Of a stretch of DNA of 56,246 bases, positions 16,271-26,166 are shown piece after piece. The notes under the pieces were generated by a model. That model searched no databases and was not told the origin of the DNA. It worked only from the letters and a program-made list of their open reading frames with translations. The DNA is from an uncultured Gammaproteobacteria bacterium (GTDB taxonomy: Bacteria; Pseudomonadota; Gammaproteobacteria; GCA-002705445; GCA-002716945), in contig CACOMO010000005.1 of NCBI GenBank assembly GCA_902628335.1, positions 1 through 56,246 on the forward strand, written 5' to 3'. Numbering within the stretch: the stretch's first letter is position 1; each line of letters opens with the position of its first letter. Made by a program: the position numbers and the translations under genes.

Positions 16271-17776
16271 ATGTCAAAAAAAATAACTCAATATCTATTA
16301 ATTATATTGGCTACAAGCTTAATATCAAGTTGTAGTGGCCCAGTCAGTTACAAGCGTCCACAAATTTTGGCTAATTTTGGAGATTTTGATTGCCAAACGA
16401 AGAAACTCAGAAAGAAGGAGTTTTCGTCGATTTGGGATAAGCTAAATGCAGGTTTTTGCCTGGATAATGTTCATTCCTCTAGAGTTGACAAAGAAAGAGA
16501 GTGGTTCATAAAAAATAAACAGTTCTTATATCGATCAATTGATCGTGCTAAACCATTTTTATATCACGTAATAAGAGAATTAGAGAATAGAAATCTTCCT
16601 TATGAGCTAGCACTATTACCGATTGTTGAAAGTGGATATCAGCCATATGCTCACTCGCCATCAAAAGCTGCAGGCATATGGCAATTTATCCCTCCTACAG
16701 CTAGAGAATACAGACTAGCTAAAAATTGGTGGTACGACGGTAGACGAGATATTTTAAACTCCACTAAAGCTGCAACTCACTTTCTCTCAGATATGCACAG
16801 ACATTTCAAGAAGGATTGGTTACTAGCTATCGCATCCTATAATACCGGTGCTGGTAAAGTAGGTAGATCAATGTCAAAAGCGAAGTACGTTATTGGTAAA
16901 ACTAGCTTTTGGGATCTGAACCTTCCTAGAGAGACAGAAATTTACGTACCAAAATTACTTGCTCTTAGAGATATTATGTCAAACCCGAGAAGTTACGGTG
17001 TAACATTACCTAAATTATCTAACAAACCACAAACAGGATTAGTTAAAATATATAATCCAATAGATTTTTATACTCTATCCGTTTTGTCAGATGTTGATTT
17101 AGAAACTCTATACTTTTTAAATCCTGGCTTTAGTGCTTGGTATATAATCCCATCAATGCAGAATAAAATATTGCTGCCATATAATAAAATTGAGAAGTTT
17201 AATGAGCGATATAAAAAGTACAGGACTATTATGTTCAAAGAAAAAATACATATTGTAAAAAAGGGAGATACCCTCTCAGCAATATCAAAACAATATAATG
17301 TAAAAGTACGAGCATTAATGACAAAAAACTCACTTAAATCTGACTTGATTTTAATAAATCAAAAATTACGTCTTCCTATAAAAATAACGGATACAGATAA
17401 AAATACTATATCTATTGGTGATTATGAACATCGTATAATAGATAAAACATTTAATTACTACCATACTGTAAAAAGATATGATAATTGGTATCGTATAGCG
17501 AAATTTTATGATGTGAATATGAAATCGTTACTTCAATGGAACAATGCAGACAAAAATACGAAGTTATTCGTAGGCAATAAAATAAAAATTAAAATGAGAT
17601 CTCCTATACTATCAATTAATGAGAATATGAATTTACGCTACGTCGTAAACACTGGTGATACTACTAAAATTATTGCATCAGGCTTCGATGTTTCGCGAGA
17701 AAAGTTACTTTCATCCAATGGTATCAAAGGCTCTAAATATCTTGTTGCAGGTAAAAATCTTATAATTCAAAAATAA
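16271..17776 (+). CDS. mltD: membrane-bound lytic murein transglycosylase D
   Basis: MltD cleaves peptidoglycan glycan strands, leaving 1,6-anhydro ends. The 501-residue lipoprotein has a signal sequence ending in the lipobox LISSC. Its SLT family 1 domain carries the catalytic ES pair (LLPIVESGYQPYAHS) and the motifs GIWQFIPPTARE and ASYNTGAGKV. Three LysM domains follow at the C-terminus, opening with HIVKKGDTLSAI, YHTVKRYDNWYRI and YVVNTGDTTKII; E. coli MltD has two. The ATG at 16271 is used because an in-frame TTG at 16226 would bury the signal peptide. It ends directly against convergent cysM. Confidence 0.95.
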   Translation: MSKKITQYLLIILATSLISSCSGPVSYKRPQILANFGDFDCQTKKLRKKEFSSIWDKLNAGFCLDNVHSSRVDKEREWFIKNKQFLYRSIDRAKPFLYHVIRELENRNLPYELALLPIVESGYQPYAHSPSKAAGIWQFIPPTAREYRLAKNWWYDGRRDILNSTKAATHFLSDMHRHFKKDWLLAIASYNTGAGKVGRSMSKAKYVIGKTSFWDLNLPRETEIYVPKLLALRDIMSNPRSYGVTLPKLSNKPQTGLVKIYNPIDFYTLSVLSDVDLETLYFLNPGFSAWYIIPSMQNKILLPYNKIEKFNERYKKYRTIMFKEKIHIVKKGDTLSAISKQYNVKVRALMTKNSLKSDLILINQKLRLPIKITDTDKNTISIGDYEHRIIDKTFNYYHTVKRYDNWYRIAKFYDVNMKSLLQWNNADKNTKLFVGNKIKIKMRSPILSINENMNLRYVVNTGDTTKIIASGFDVSREKLLSSNGIKGSKYLVAGKNLIIQK

Positions 17777-18643
17777 TTAAAGTGACGAAAGATATCTATC
17801 ACCTCTATCACAAATTATAGTCACAATAACAGCATTTTTAAGGTCATTGGCTATCTTGTGGGAAATGCATACGTTTGCTGCTGCTGATAAACCACAAAAC
17901 AAGCCTCTCTCTCTCGATAGCTTCATTGAAAAATCTTTAGCATCAGCCTCTGAAATATCAATCGTACGATCGATAATCGCGTCTCTCTTTATCTGTGGTT
18001 CATATCCCTCTTTCCACCTTCTTATACCGGGTATTCTAGAACCGTCCTGTGGTTGAGCGCCAATAATTTCTATGGATGGATTCATTTGTTTAAGATACTT
18101 AGAGACACCGGTTATAGTGCCTGTTGTGCCCATAGCTGATACAAAATGAGTTATCTTACCATTTGTTTGTTGCCATATTTCTGGCCCCGTCCCTTCATAA
18201 TGTGCTAAGTAATTGGATTTATTAGAAAATTGATCAAGGACAAATCCTTCACCAGAGTCTCTCATTTTTATCGCTAGATCCCTTGCACCCTCCATATCTT
18301 CTTCTTTTGATACCAGTATCACATCAGCGCCATATGCCTTCATTGTTTTAATTCTCTCCACTGAAGCTGTCTCAGGCATTATCAGGCGCATACTGTATCC
18401 TTTCATTGCAGCAACCATCGCTAGTGCAATACCTGTGTTGCCACTTGTTGCCTCTATTAAAGTATCATTTTTTTTTATCCGACCAATTTTCTCAGCATCT
18501 TCAATCATCCTAAGAGCTGCCCGGTCTTTTACTGAACCGCCTGGATTATTACCCTCTAGCTTCGCTAATATTACATTCTTATCATTAAAAGCTACATCAA
18601 CGAGTGGTGTGTTGCCTATAAGGTTTAAAACTGAGTCACTCAC
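17777..18643 (-). CDS. cysM: cysteine synthase B (O-acetylserine sulfhydrylase)
   Basis: This PLP enzyme makes L-cysteine from O-acetylserine with sulfide, or S-sulfocysteine with thiosulfate in the CysM type. The 288 residues show the PLP lysine in NPGGSVKDRAAL near 33-44, the substrate loop EATSGNTGIALAM, and the phosphate-binding SAMGTTGTITGV. The short length and the CDRGDRYLS ending are typical of CysM and not CysK. The stop codon touches the mltD stop. The gene end overlaps the acpS stop by one base. Confidence 0.92.
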   Translation of the reverse strand: MSDSVLNLIGNTPLVDVAFNDKNVILAKLEGNNPGGSVKDRAALRMIEDAEKIGRIKKNDTLIEATSGNTGIALAMVAAMKGYSMRLIMPETASVERIKTMKAYGADVILVSKEEDMEGARDLAIKMRDSGEGFVLDQFSNKSNYLAHYEGTGPEIWQQTNGKITHFVSAMGTTGTITGVSKYLKQMNPSIEIIGAQPQDGSRIPGIRRWKEGYEPQIKRDAIIDRTIDISEADAKDFSMKLSRERGLFCGLSAAANVCISHKIANDLKNAVIVTIICDRGDRYLSSL

Positions 18644-19035
18644 TACTCGCCTTCTGCTATTACTATAGCTGTAGATAACTTATCTGTATCTGATATAGAG
18701 AGATGGAGAGAGTTAATAGAGTATTTTTTAAGTATTATTTTCAACTCTTTGCTAATTACGATAATTGGCTTACCTAAGTTATCTTTTTTTATATCAATGA
18801 TTTTTGGGCATAACCCTTTTCTATACAAGCCTATTCCAATAGATTTAGATAGAGCTTCTTTAGAAGCAAATCGTTTAGCGAGAAAGTCAACTTTTTTATG
18901 AGACTTTGAGAACTCCTGTAATTCATTTGTCGACAATATTTTTTTTGCGAATGAGTAGCCGAATCGAGAGAAAGTTTTTTTGATTCTCACGTTTTCTATT
19001 ATGTCTATGCCAACACCTCTAATCACTATTGTCAA
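18643..19035 (-). CDS. acpS: holo-[acyl-carrier-protein] synthase
   Basis: AcpS transfers 4'-phosphopantetheine from CoA to apo-ACP for fatty acid synthesis. The 130 residues contain the magnesium-binding GVGIDIIE at 7-14 and the catalytic FASKEALSKSIGIGL near 56-70, the two diagnostic motifs of this trimeric family. Its ATG lies 17 bases inside the pdxJ 3' end, and pdxJ-acpS is a common gammaproteobacterial pair, so coupled expression is likely. Confidence 0.94.
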   Translation of the reverse strand: MTIVIRGVGIDIIENVRIKKTFSRFGYSFAKKILSTNELQEFSKSHKKVDFLAKRFASKEALSKSIGIGLYRKGLCPKIIDIKKDNLGKPIIVISKELKIILKKYSINSLHLSISDTDKLSTAIVIAEGE

Positions 19036-19762
19036 TTATACGCCTGATTTTTTTTATTGCATCATCTAAACCAATAAAAATAGATTCAGCTATAATAGCA
19101 TGTCCAATATTGAGTTCATTTAAATATGGTATCTTCATTATTTGAGAAAGATTTTGATAATTCAAGCCATGACCTGCATTGACCTTTAATGAGAGACTAT
19201 TTGCTAAGTTGGCAGCATCTATGAGTTTTTGGAATTCGTTCTGGTAGTTATTAGACTCATAGCCAATTGCAAAAGGGCCTGTATGAAGTTCTATGGAAGT
19301 TGCTCCCAGTTGCTTTGATTTCTCAACACTCTCTTCTTCTGGATCTATAAATAAAGAGACCTCTACGCCAGATTCTTCAAGAATATCAATATTTTTTTTA
19401 AATAAATTTTCTTGATCCCTTGTCATTTCATTTAGGGCTAGCCCACCCTCAGTTGTTTTTTCATCACGATTCTCTGGGACAAAACAACAAAAATCAGGCT
19501 TTAGCTTGAGTGCGAATGCTATCATCTCATCTGTATTAGCCATTTCAAAATTTAATTTTCTGCAATGTTCTCTAATTAGAATAGCATCATCATCCTGGAT
19601 ATGTCTGCGGTCTTCTCTTAAGTGAATTGTAATTGAATCAGCACCAGAGTTCTCACAAAGTTTTACAGCGTTTATCAAATCAGGATAACTTGTTTCTCTT
19701 GACTTTTTGATAAAAGCCACATGATCAATATTGACTCCAAGAAGAACTGATGGTGTACTCAT
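19019..19762 (-). CDS. pdxJ: pyridoxine 5'-phosphate synthase
   Basis: PdxJ condenses 1-deoxyxylulose 5-phosphate with 3-amino-2-oxopropyl phosphate, the ring-closing step of vitamin B6 synthesis. The 247 residues form a TIM barrel with LGVNIDHVAFIKKSR at 8-22, SITIHLREDRRHIQDDD near 43-59, and a late VNAGHGLNYQNL and NIGHAIIAESIF. Length is normal. It is joined to sdhE by an ATGA overlap upstream and to acpS downstream. Confidence 0.97.
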   Translation of the reverse strand: MSTPSVLLGVNIDHVAFIKKSRETSYPDLINAVKLCENSGADSITIHLREDRRHIQDDDAILIREHCRKLNFEMANTDEMIAFALKLKPDFCCFVPENRDEKTTEGGLALNEMTRDQENLFKKNIDILEESGVEVSLFIDPEEESVEKSKQLGATSIELHTGPFAIGYESNNYQNEFQKLIDAANLANSLSLKVNAGHGLNYQNLSQIMKIPYLNELNIGHAIIAESIFIGLDDAIKKIRRIIDNSD

Positions 19763-19992
19763 TTATTTAAATTTCTAAGTATCGTTACAATTTTACCGTA
19801 TTTCTGATCAAAGTTTTTCTTATCCATTAAAATATCAAGTATCTCATATGTATCTTTTTCGAGAAACTCTTTGAAAATGTTCTGCTCGATAATGGGTGAA
19901 GTCAAAAAAACATTTTCTAAGTACCTAGTGAGGAGTATGTCAAGCTCTCTTACACCTTTGCGACACTTCCACTTTAACTTTGAAATTTGCAT
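19759..19992 (-). CDS. sdhE: SdhE, FAD assembly factor for succinate dehydrogenase
   Basis: SdhE (YgfY/CptB, related to SDHAF2) promotes covalent attachment of FAD to SdhA. The 77-residue helical protein has the diagnostic KCRKGVRELDILL at about 9-21, where RGxRELD is the flavinylation-critical motif, and a C-terminal helix region with ILDILM. Its length is typical. It lies 22 bases after sdhB at the end of the sdh operon, the same pathway it serves, and overlaps pdxJ by ATGA. In E. coli it is divergent from ygfZ; here ygfZ lies across the sdh operon. Confidence 0.93.
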   Translation of the reverse strand: MQISKLKWKCRKGVRELDILLTRYLENVFLTSPIIEQNIFKEFLEKDTYEILDILMDKKNFDQKYGKIVTILRNLNK

Positions 19993-20014
19993 GTAATTGT
20001 ATACAACTAGTGAA

Positions 20015-20794
20015 CTATTTGTCAGTTGCTAACATTTTCTTAATATGTGAAATTGCTTTAGCGGGATTAAGTGATTTAGGACAGGTTTTTGTACAATTCA
20101 TGATAGTATGACATCGGAATAATTTGAACTTATCCTCTAGATTAGACAAACGCTCTTTCTTTGCATCATCTCTACTATCTATTATCCAGCGATATGCATG
20201 AAGCAAAGAGGCTGGTCCAAGATATTTATCAGAATTCCACCAATAGCTAGGGCAACTGGTCGAACAGCAAGCACACAAAACACACTCAAATAAACCATCT
20301 AACTTGCTTCTGTCTTCTTGACTTTGGTGGTGTTCTCTTTCTGGTTTTTTATCATTTATCAACCAAGGCTTAATTGATTCATACTGCTTGTAAAAATTAC
20401 TTAAATCTGGCACTAGATCTTTTATTACGGGCATATGCGGCAATGGATAAATCTTAAGCTTGTCCTCATCAGAAATATTAAGAATGCATGCCAAAGTATT
20501 AGTCCCGTTGATATTCATAGAGCACGAACCACAAATACCCTCTCTACAAGATCTGCGGAATGTAAGTGTTGGGTCTACATTATTTTTAATGTACATAAGT
20601 ACATCAAGAGCCATCGGTCCAAATTTATCTTTATCTAATATATATGTATCAACGTAAGGATTTGAATTAGTATCAGGGTTGTATCTGTAGACGTCAACAC
20701 GTAGCTTCCTGTTTGCTTTGGTTTCAGCATCATCAGCATTGAATGTTGTTCCTTTCTTTACGATGGAATTAATTGGTAATGTAAATTTTGCCAT
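20015..20794 (-). CDS. sdhB: succinate dehydrogenase iron-sulfur subunit
   Basis: SdhB carries electrons from SdhA FAD to quinone. The 259 residues include the [2Fe-2S] ligands [12 protein letters not shown] with a later C near 93-113, the [4Fe-4S] motif [12 protein letters not shown], and the [3Fe-4S]/[4Fe-4S] ligands [13 protein letters not shown]. The spacing matches functional SdhB. An N-terminal extension of about 20 residues precedes the ferredoxin fold. The ATG touches the sdhA stop without a gap. Confidence 0.97.
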   Translation of the reverse strand: MAKFTLPINSIVKKGTTFNADDAETKANRKLRVDVYRYNPDTNSNPYVDTYILDKDKFGPMALDVLMYIKNNVDPTLTFRRSCREGICGSCSMNINGTNTLACILNISDEDKLKIYPLPHMPVIKDLVPDLSNFYKQYESIKPWLINDKKPEREHHQSQEDRSKLDGLFECVLCACCSTSCPSYWWNSDKYLGPASLLHAYRWIIDSRDDAKKERLSNLEDKFKLFRCHTIMNCTKTCPKSLNPAKAISHIKKMLATDK

Positions 20795-22573
20795 TTAATA
20801 TGTCCTCGCTTTCAGAGCTACAGTCTCAACTTCGTCAGTTAGAGTTCTCAGCTCAACAGGTTTATAATCAAACTTGCTATTACCATCCTGATCTACCCAA
20901 ACCATAGTGTGCTTGAGCCACTCTTTGTCATCTCTGTCTGGATAATCTTCTCTAGCATGACTACCGCGACTCTCAGTCCTATTATATGCAGAGTATAGCG
21001 TAGCTAGTGACTGATACAAAAGATTATTTAATTCTAGTGACTCAACAAGATCAGTATTCCATATTAAAGATTTATCACTTACAGATAAGTTATTGAAATC
21101 TCTAAAATTATCTTTCATAATTTCAATACCTTTTTCTAGTGTACTCTTGTCTCTGTACACCGGTGCGTACCTTTGCATAGCTCTTTGCATTTTATCTCTT
21201 AATTCTGCTGTTCTTATCCCACCATTTGAATTCCTTATCTTATCAAATCTAGACAATATTTTGTCTAAGGCGGCTTCATTAATACTTACGTGATTCTTAG
21301 TTTTTTTATCTAATATTTCGCATGCTCTTTCTGCTGCAGATCGCCCAAAAACAATAAGATCCAACAAAGAGTTTGACCCAAGTCTATTTGCTCCATGTAC
21401 TGATACACAAGCAGCTTCTCCTATTGCCATGAGGCCCTCAACAACTTGACCTGAACCATTAGCTAGCACTTCAGTATTAAAATTAGTTGGAGTCCCTCCC
21501 ATATTATAGTGGACTGTTGGTATAACAGGAATTGGCTCTTTTGTTGCATCTACCCCAGAGAATATCTTAGCAGTTTCTGCTATGCCAGGAAGTTTTGATT
21601 GAATAATCTCATCGTCCAGGTGCTCCAAATGAAGAAGAACGTGATCTTTATCTTCGCCAACACCTCTACCCTCGTTTATCTCGATCTGCATCGCTCTACT
21701 AACAACATCACGAGATGCAAGATCCTTTGCATTAGGTGCATATTTAGGCATAAATCTCTCGCCATCAGAATTAGTTAGATAACCACCCTCTCCACGAGCG
21801 CCTTCAGTAATTAAACATCCAGCTCCATATATCCCAGTCGGATGAAATTGTATAAACTCCATGTCTTGTAAAGGTAAACCTGATCTTAAAATCATACCAT
21901 TTCCATCACCTGTACAAGTATGCGCAGAAGTTGATGATAAATATGCCCTACCATACCCACCTGTAGCTAGTATTACCAGATGAGATTGAAATAAGTGTAT
22001 GCTCCCATCATCTAGACACCATGCTAACACGCCTACGCATTTTCCATCATCGTAGACTAGGTCAATAACAAAATACTCAATAAAGAAATCAACGTCATTT
22101 TTTAGTGACTGTGTATATAAAGTATGAAGAATAGCATGACCTGTACGATCAGCTGCAGCACAAGTTCGTTGTGCTATTCCCTTACCGTATTCCGTCGTCA
22201 TGCCTCCGAATGGTCGTTGATAAATCTTTCCTTCTTCTGTTCTAGAAAACGGAACACCAAAATGCTCTAACTCAATTATTGATTCAACAGCATTTTTACA
22301 CATGTATTCAATAGAGTCCTGATCCCCAAGCCAATCAGATCCTTTGACAGTGTCATACATATGCCATCGCCAATCGTCTTCTCCCATGTTGCCTAGTGCG
22401 CCACTGATGCCTCCTTGAGCTGCAACGGTGTGGCTTCTTGTCGGGAAAACTTTGCTAATGCAAGCTACGCTGTGTTTTGATTGGGCTAGCCCCATTGTGG
22501 CTCTTAGACCAGACCCACCTGCACCAATAACAATGGCATCATGTTTGTGTTTTTTTATTTTGTAACTCTCCAT
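20795..22573 (-). CDS. sdhA: succinate dehydrogenase flavoprotein subunit
   Basis: SdhA oxidises succinate to fumarate in the TCA cycle. The 592 residues have the FAD-binding [14 protein letters not shown] near 17-30, the covalent FAD histidine in [11 protein letters not shown], the substrate arginine/histidine region [23 protein letters not shown] (quoted in part), and [14 protein letters not shown]. The ATG at 22573 is used; a longer reading would begin with TTG inside sdhD. Its ATG follows the sdhD TGA by one base. It is encoded with sdhC, sdhD, sdhB and two assembly factors. Confidence 0.98.
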   Translation of the reverse strand: MESYKIKKHKHDAIVIGAGGSGLRATMGLAQSKHSVACISKVFPTRSHTVAAQGGISGALGNMGEDDWRWHMYDTVKGSDWLGDQDSIEYMCKNAVESIIELEHFGVPFSRTEEGKIYQRPFGGMTTEYGKGIAQRTCAAADRTGHAILHTLYTQSLKNDVDFFIEYFVIDLVYDDGKCVGVLAWCLDDGSIHLFQSHLVILATGGYGRAYLSSTSAHTCTGDGNGMILRSGLPLQDMEFIQFHPTGIYGAGCLITEGARGEGGYLTNSDGERFMPKYAPNAKDLASRDVVSRAMQIEINEGRGVGEDKDHVLLHLEHLDDEIIQSKLPGIAETAKIFSGVDATKEPIPVIPTVHYNMGGTPTNFNTEVLANGSGQVVEGLMAIGEAACVSVHGANRLGSNSLLDLIVFGRSAAERACEILDKKTKNHVSINEAALDKILSRFDKIRNSNGGIRTAELRDKMQRAMQRYAPVYRDKSTLEKGIEIMKDNFRDFNNLSVSDKSLIWNTDLVESLELNNLLYQSLATLYSAYNRTESRGSHAREDYPDRDDKEWLKHTMVWVDQDGNSKFDYKPVELRTLTDEVETVALKARTY

Positions 22574-22574
22574 G

Positions 22575-22901
22575 TCAAAAACCTGCAATTATATAAAGAC
22601 AAATTAATGTAATAACTAATAATACAGCATGTGTAATCTTAGATAAACCAATAAATAAACCCTGCAGTCTTCCATCGTGAACATAATCCTGCAGTATCGT
22701 CTCGATACCCAAAGAACTATGAAAAAACATTAATGATGATAAAATAGAAATGAACAGAATTCCATAAATTGATGAAATATCTGAAGTAATCTGCTCGTAT
22801 GAGAGTTCATTAATAGATAAAAGATAATATGTTAAATACAACATTCCAGGCACTAATGTTATAGCGGTGATCCTTTGAAATTTCCAATGCAAAATAGCCA
22901 A
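22575..22901 (-). CDS. sdhD: succinate dehydrogenase membrane anchor SdhD
   Basis: SdhD is the second membrane anchor that, with SdhC, binds heme b and ubiquinone. The 108 residues show three membrane segments and the family segment [23 protein letters not shown], containing the heme-region histidine and the DY pair near the quinone site (quoted in parts). No ATG is available at the front; translation probably starts at TTG (22901), with AGGA about 9 bases upstream. The start is in the same frame as sdhC and only one codon past its TAG stop. Confidence 0.93.
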   Translation of the reverse strand: MAILHWKFQRITAITLVPGMLYLTYYLLSINELSYEQITSDISSIYGILFISILSSLMFFHSSLGIETILQDYVHDGRLQGLFIGLSKITHAVLLVITLICLYIIAGF

Positions 22902-22904
22902 AAC

Positions 22905-23288
22905 CTAGTTCCTAAAGATAATTAATACTGAACTTAATGTGGTAATTAGAGAGATTAAAATTACCAAATAACCGGATAAATAACTTTTCTCTAGACTAAG
23001 CCCATAACCATAATCCCAAAAAAGATGTCTAATACCATTGCATAAATGATAAATTAAGGTGAATATAGCTCCCACTAAAAGAAGTTTCACAAAAAAATTA
23101 GAGAAAAATTTTACTAGAAATGCATGATACTCAGACCCTAAGGAAATGATGACTAAAGAGAGCGGAATCATCATAGAAGTAAGTGATAAAATTACCCCTG
23201 TTATCCTATGGGATATAGACAACACGGATGTAAGCTGAGGTTTATAAATCTGTAAATGCGGAGAGGTCGGTCTATTTGGGTTAATCAT
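22905..23288 (-). CDS. sdhC: succinate dehydrogenase cytochrome b556 subunit SdhC
   Basis: SdhC is the cytochrome b subunit that anchors SdhAB and forms part of the quinone site. The 127 residues start NRPTSPHLQIYKPQLTSVLS and continue SHRITGVILS, both family hallmarks. Three membrane segments follow, with YHLCNGIRHLFWDYGY holding the axial heme histidine near residue 83. The ATG at 23288 is preferred over an upstream TTG. The gene begins 14 bases after the small SDHAF4-type gene. Confidence 0.96.
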   Translation of the reverse strand: MINPNRPTSPHLQIYKPQLTSVLSISHRITGVILSLTSMMIPLSLVIISLGSEYHAFLVKFFSNFFVKLLLVGAIFTLIYHLCNGIRHLFWDYGYGLSLEKSYLSGYLVILISLITTLSSVLIIFRN

Positions 23289-23302
23289 TTCGAAAATTAT
23301 CT

Positions 23303-23458
<156 letters not shown>

Positions 23459-23464
23459 TCACGC

Positions 23465-23493
23465 ATTATACGCAAATACTTCTCTTAAATAAA
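23465..23493 (-). promoter_or_regulatory. candidate promoter of the sdh operon
   Basis: A perfect TATAAT (23470-23465, minus strand) lies 18 bases before the ATG of the DUF1674 gene. A weak -35 (TTTATT) sits 17 bases further up. Transcription would start near 23458, just ahead of the GGAG ribosome binding site. The -10 and spacing are good and the -35 is poor. Confidence 0.4.
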
Positions 23494-23535
23494 CACTACT
23501 TTATAAGACATTATATGTATGATTTAATCATATTT

Positions 23536-23549
23536 ATAACATATGTTAT
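23536..23549. repeat. 14-base perfect palindrome in the sdh/ygfZ divergent region
   Basis: ATAACATATGTTAT is self-complementary and lies in the 156-base gap between the divergent sdh operon and ygfZ, about 66 bases upstream of the candidate sdh -10. It could be a regulator site. Several palindromes of this size are expected by chance in 56 kb of this composition, so position is the only argument. The rest of the gap holds AT-rich sequence and no gene. Confidence 0.25.
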
Positions 23550-23602
23550 CGCATTTAATATAAGACATAAAATGGTTTTTGTTATATATTTCAATAGTTT
23601 AA

Positions 23603-24487
23603 ATGAGTATTAAGGAATATTTCGGTATAAATAAAGATAATGATATTGTCACAATAAGTGTGTCAGGTATAGACTCATCAAAATTTCTGCAGGGTCAGCT
23701 CAGTAACGATATTGAAAATCTAGGTAATGATAACTATCAATACTCCTCATTCTCGACTAATCAGGGCAAAGTTATTGCCACGATGAGAATCTTTAAAAAA
23801 AATGATCACTACATAATCCTTACCAACTCTGATGTATCTGGTTCTGTTATCGAAGGACTTAATAAGTATGTCTTAATGTCAAAAGTTGATATAAAACTTG
23901 AAGAGTCTACATGTTACGGAGTTCTTGGTGATAACATAATTGATAATAAGAAAATAAATCTAGGCAGCGATAAATACAGTATGGCTAATGTAAACCACAA
24001 TTATGTGTTAAATACTGGTGTTGCAGGTTGTACCTCATATATAGTTGTGTCATTTGCAGAAGATATTCCAGAGTTCCTTCCAAGTAACATTAAAGATGAA
24101 ATTAATATCGGTAGATTAATTGATCTTAAAAATGTTTTCCCACGACTTAATGATAAATCTAAAGAATCATTCATACCACAAGTACTTAACATGGAGAAAC
24201 ATGATGCAATTAACTATAAAAAAGGATGTTATACAGGGCAAGAAATAGTTGCAAGGACTCATTACCTAGGAAAAATAAAAAAAAGGCTATTCTGTTGCTC
24301 GTGTGAATCAGCACCAAATTCAAATGAGAACAAAATTTATAACAAAGATGGAGAGGTGGTTGGTGAATTACTTACAGGAAATTTTCTTAATCTTGATAAG
24401 TATTATTTTCAATCGATAATTAAAATAACAGCTATCAGTGATGAAATGTTCATAAGTGGTAAAGAGCTAAAAATAGAAGAGTCATAA
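23603..24487 (+). CDS. ygfZ: YgfZ, folate-binding Fe-S cluster assembly/repair factor
   Basis: This 294-residue protein of the GcvT-like YgfZ/IBA57 family supports maintenance of certain [4Fe-4S] enzymes in a folate-dependent way. The N-terminal part has SKFLQGQLSNDIENL near 25-39, and the diagnostic motif KGCYTGQE (essential cysteine) is in INYKKGCYTGQEIVARTHY near 205-223. Succinate dehydrogenase, encoded divergently, is itself an Fe-S enzyme, so the placement makes sense. The gene overlaps convergent mdh by 6 bases at the 3' end. Confidence 0.92.
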   Translation: MSIKEYFGINKDNDIVTISVSGIDSSKFLQGQLSNDIENLGNDNYQYSSFSTNQGKVIATMRIFKKNDHYIILTNSDVSGSVIEGLNKYVLMSKVDIKLEESTCYGVLGDNIIDNKKINLGSDKYSMANVNHNYVLNTGVAGCTSYIVVSFAEDIPEFLPSNIKDEINIGRLIDLKNVFPRLNDKSKESFIPQVLNMEKHDAINYKKGCYTGQEIVARTHYLGKIKKRLFCCSCESAPNSNENKIYNKDGEVVGELLTGNFLNLDKYYFQSIIKITAISDEMFISGKELKIEES

Positions 24488-25453
24488 TAAGTCTTTTATT
24501 ATATCCCTTTCATGTAATAATTCTCTTTCTGTAGCTTTCAAATAATTATGAGAAATATCTGATATGTCCAGATCTTCAATTATTTTGTGATTCTCAGTAT
24601 TCACACTCAAGGGAAATGAATAAAATATTTCTGAAGCTATCTCATAGCTATTTGTTGACAATATACCCATTGACTCCCAATCTTCTGAGCCATTTACAAT
24701 ACAATTTAAATGATCATATACTGCAGAAGCGGCAGAGGCAGCACTTGATTTACCTCTATAATCAATAATTTCTGCGCCACGATTTTGTACTCGTGGAATG
24801 AAATCGTTAATGACCCAACTATCATCATACTTATTATCAAGATTATTCAAGCCATCTACTTGAACATTATTAATATCTGGGAACTGTGTAGAAGAGTGAT
24901 TTCCCCAGACAACAAGTCTACTCACTAATGGAACTGGAACATTCAGTTTAGATGCAAAAATACTTTTAGCTCTATTTTGATCCAATCTCATTAAAGAAGT
25001 TATATTTTCAGAGGGTAACTTTGGGGTATGACGTGAAACAATAAGAGCGTTGGTGTTTGCAGGATTGCCAACAACTATAATTTTAGTTGTATCTTTACAG
25101 TGTTGATTGATGGCTATTCCTTGATTTTTGAATATGTTAGCATTATCTAATAATAAATCAGATCTTTGCATTCCCTTTGAGCGTGGTTTCGCACCAACTA
25201 AAAGTATATAGTCAGAATCTCCAAACGCGACTTCCATGCTATCTGTAGTGATAATCGAATCTAGAGAATCAAATGCACAATCTTCAATCTCATATTTTAC
25301 ACCTTTGAGTATCTTTGCGGACTCGGATATATCAAGGAGATTAAGTTGTATTTTAGTATCTTTCGAGAATATTTGACCAGATAATATTCGGAATATGAGT
25401 GAATAAGCTATATTACCTGCTGCACCTGTTATTGTAATTATTTTCTTTGTCAT
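24482..25453 (-). CDS. mdh: malate dehydrogenase
   Basis: This enzyme interconverts malate and oxaloacetate with NAD(H). The 323 residues are of the cytosolic-type MDH subfamily common in bacteria. The nucleotide-binding ITGAAGNIAYSL lies at 8-19, the substrate-binding arginine loop GAKPRSKGMQRSDLL near 87-101, VVGNPANTNAL near 125-135, and the catalytic histidine in VVWGNHSSTQFPD near 182-194. It is coupled to kdsB by an ATGA overlap, although the two pathways are unrelated. Together with the sdh operon across ygfZ it makes a small TCA cluster. Confidence 0.95.
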   Translation of the reverse strand: MTKKIITITGAAGNIAYSLIFRILSGQIFSKDTKIQLNLLDISESAKILKGVKYEIEDCAFDSLDSIITTDSMEVAFGDSDYILLVGAKPRSKGMQRSDLLLDNANIFKNQGIAINQHCKDTTKIIVVGNPANTNALIVSRHTPKLPSENITSLMRLDQNRAKSIFASKLNVPVPLVSRLVVWGNHSSTQFPDINNVQVDGLNNLDNKYDDSWVINDFIPRVQNRGAEIIDYRGKSSAASAASAVYDHLNCIVNGSEDWESMGILSTNSYEIASEIFYSFPLSVNTENHKIIEDLDISDISHNYLKATERELLHERDIIKDLL

Positions 25454-26166
25454 TTGAATTTCTTCTTTGCTAATTTTAGATCATTCTTAGTATTTATACT
25501 AATTGAATCATTAGATTTTATCGATATACATTTTATCGGCACAGTATTAAATAGAAATCTATTCTGTTCAAGTGATTCTTCAGTTTCTATCTCACCTCTC
25601 TTAAGTTTTCTATATTTAGATAGTACATTCACTCTATAGGCATAGATTCCAAGGTGAGCATAAAAGTTTTTTGAATCATGCGGAATTAAAGATCTTGAGA
25701 AATAGATCGCATCATCATTTTTATTTTTAACAACTTTAACTAGATTTTTATCTATGATGTTTGAATAATTGGTAGATGGGTAAATTAATGTTGCAACGTA
25801 GGTTTTTTTATTATTTCGAAAATATTTTTTTATCTTATCTATTGCTGATAGCGGAAAATTTAATTCATCTGCTTGAATATTGACTATCAGATCCAACGGA
25901 TTATATTTTTTTAATTTACAAAAGTTTGCAATCCTTTCAGTGCCATTAGAATAATTTTTTTTACTATAGTAACAATCAACACCACAAGACTTTACAATTT
26001 TTTGAATTATTTTACTGTCAGTTAAGACAGCAAGACTATCACAATGTATTTTTTTGGCTCTGAGACAAATATGCTCGATTAAAGTTTTGTCTGATATCTT
26101 TTGTAGGAGTTTTTTGGGAAATCTTTTTGATTCAAGTCTAGCTGGTATAAGTATTCTGATTTTCAT
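25450..26166 (-). CDS. kdsB: 3-deoxy-manno-octulosonate cytidylyltransferase
   Basis: KdsB activates Kdo as CMP-Kdo for inner-core LPS. The 238 residues start IRILIPARLESKRFPKKLL, the nucleotide-binding motif of CMP-Kdo synthetases. They continue with VNIQADELNFPLSAI near 93-107 (usually NVQGDEP; here A replaces G and L replaces P) and a later HLGIYAYRVNVL. Length is normal. The gene is coupled by ATGA overlaps to lpxK upstream and mdh downstream. Confidence 0.93.
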   Translation of the reverse strand: MKIRILIPARLESKRFPKKLLQKISDKTLIEHICLRAKKIHCDSLAVLTDSKIIQKIVKSCGVDCYYSKKNYSNGTERIANFCKLKKYNPLDLIVNIQADELNFPLSAIDKIKKYFRNNKKTYVATLIYPSTNYSNIIDKNLVKVVKNKNDDAIYFSRSLIPHDSKNFYAHLGIYAYRVNVLSKYRKLKRGEIETEESLEQNRFLFNTVPIKCISIKSNDSISINTKNDLKLAKKKFK

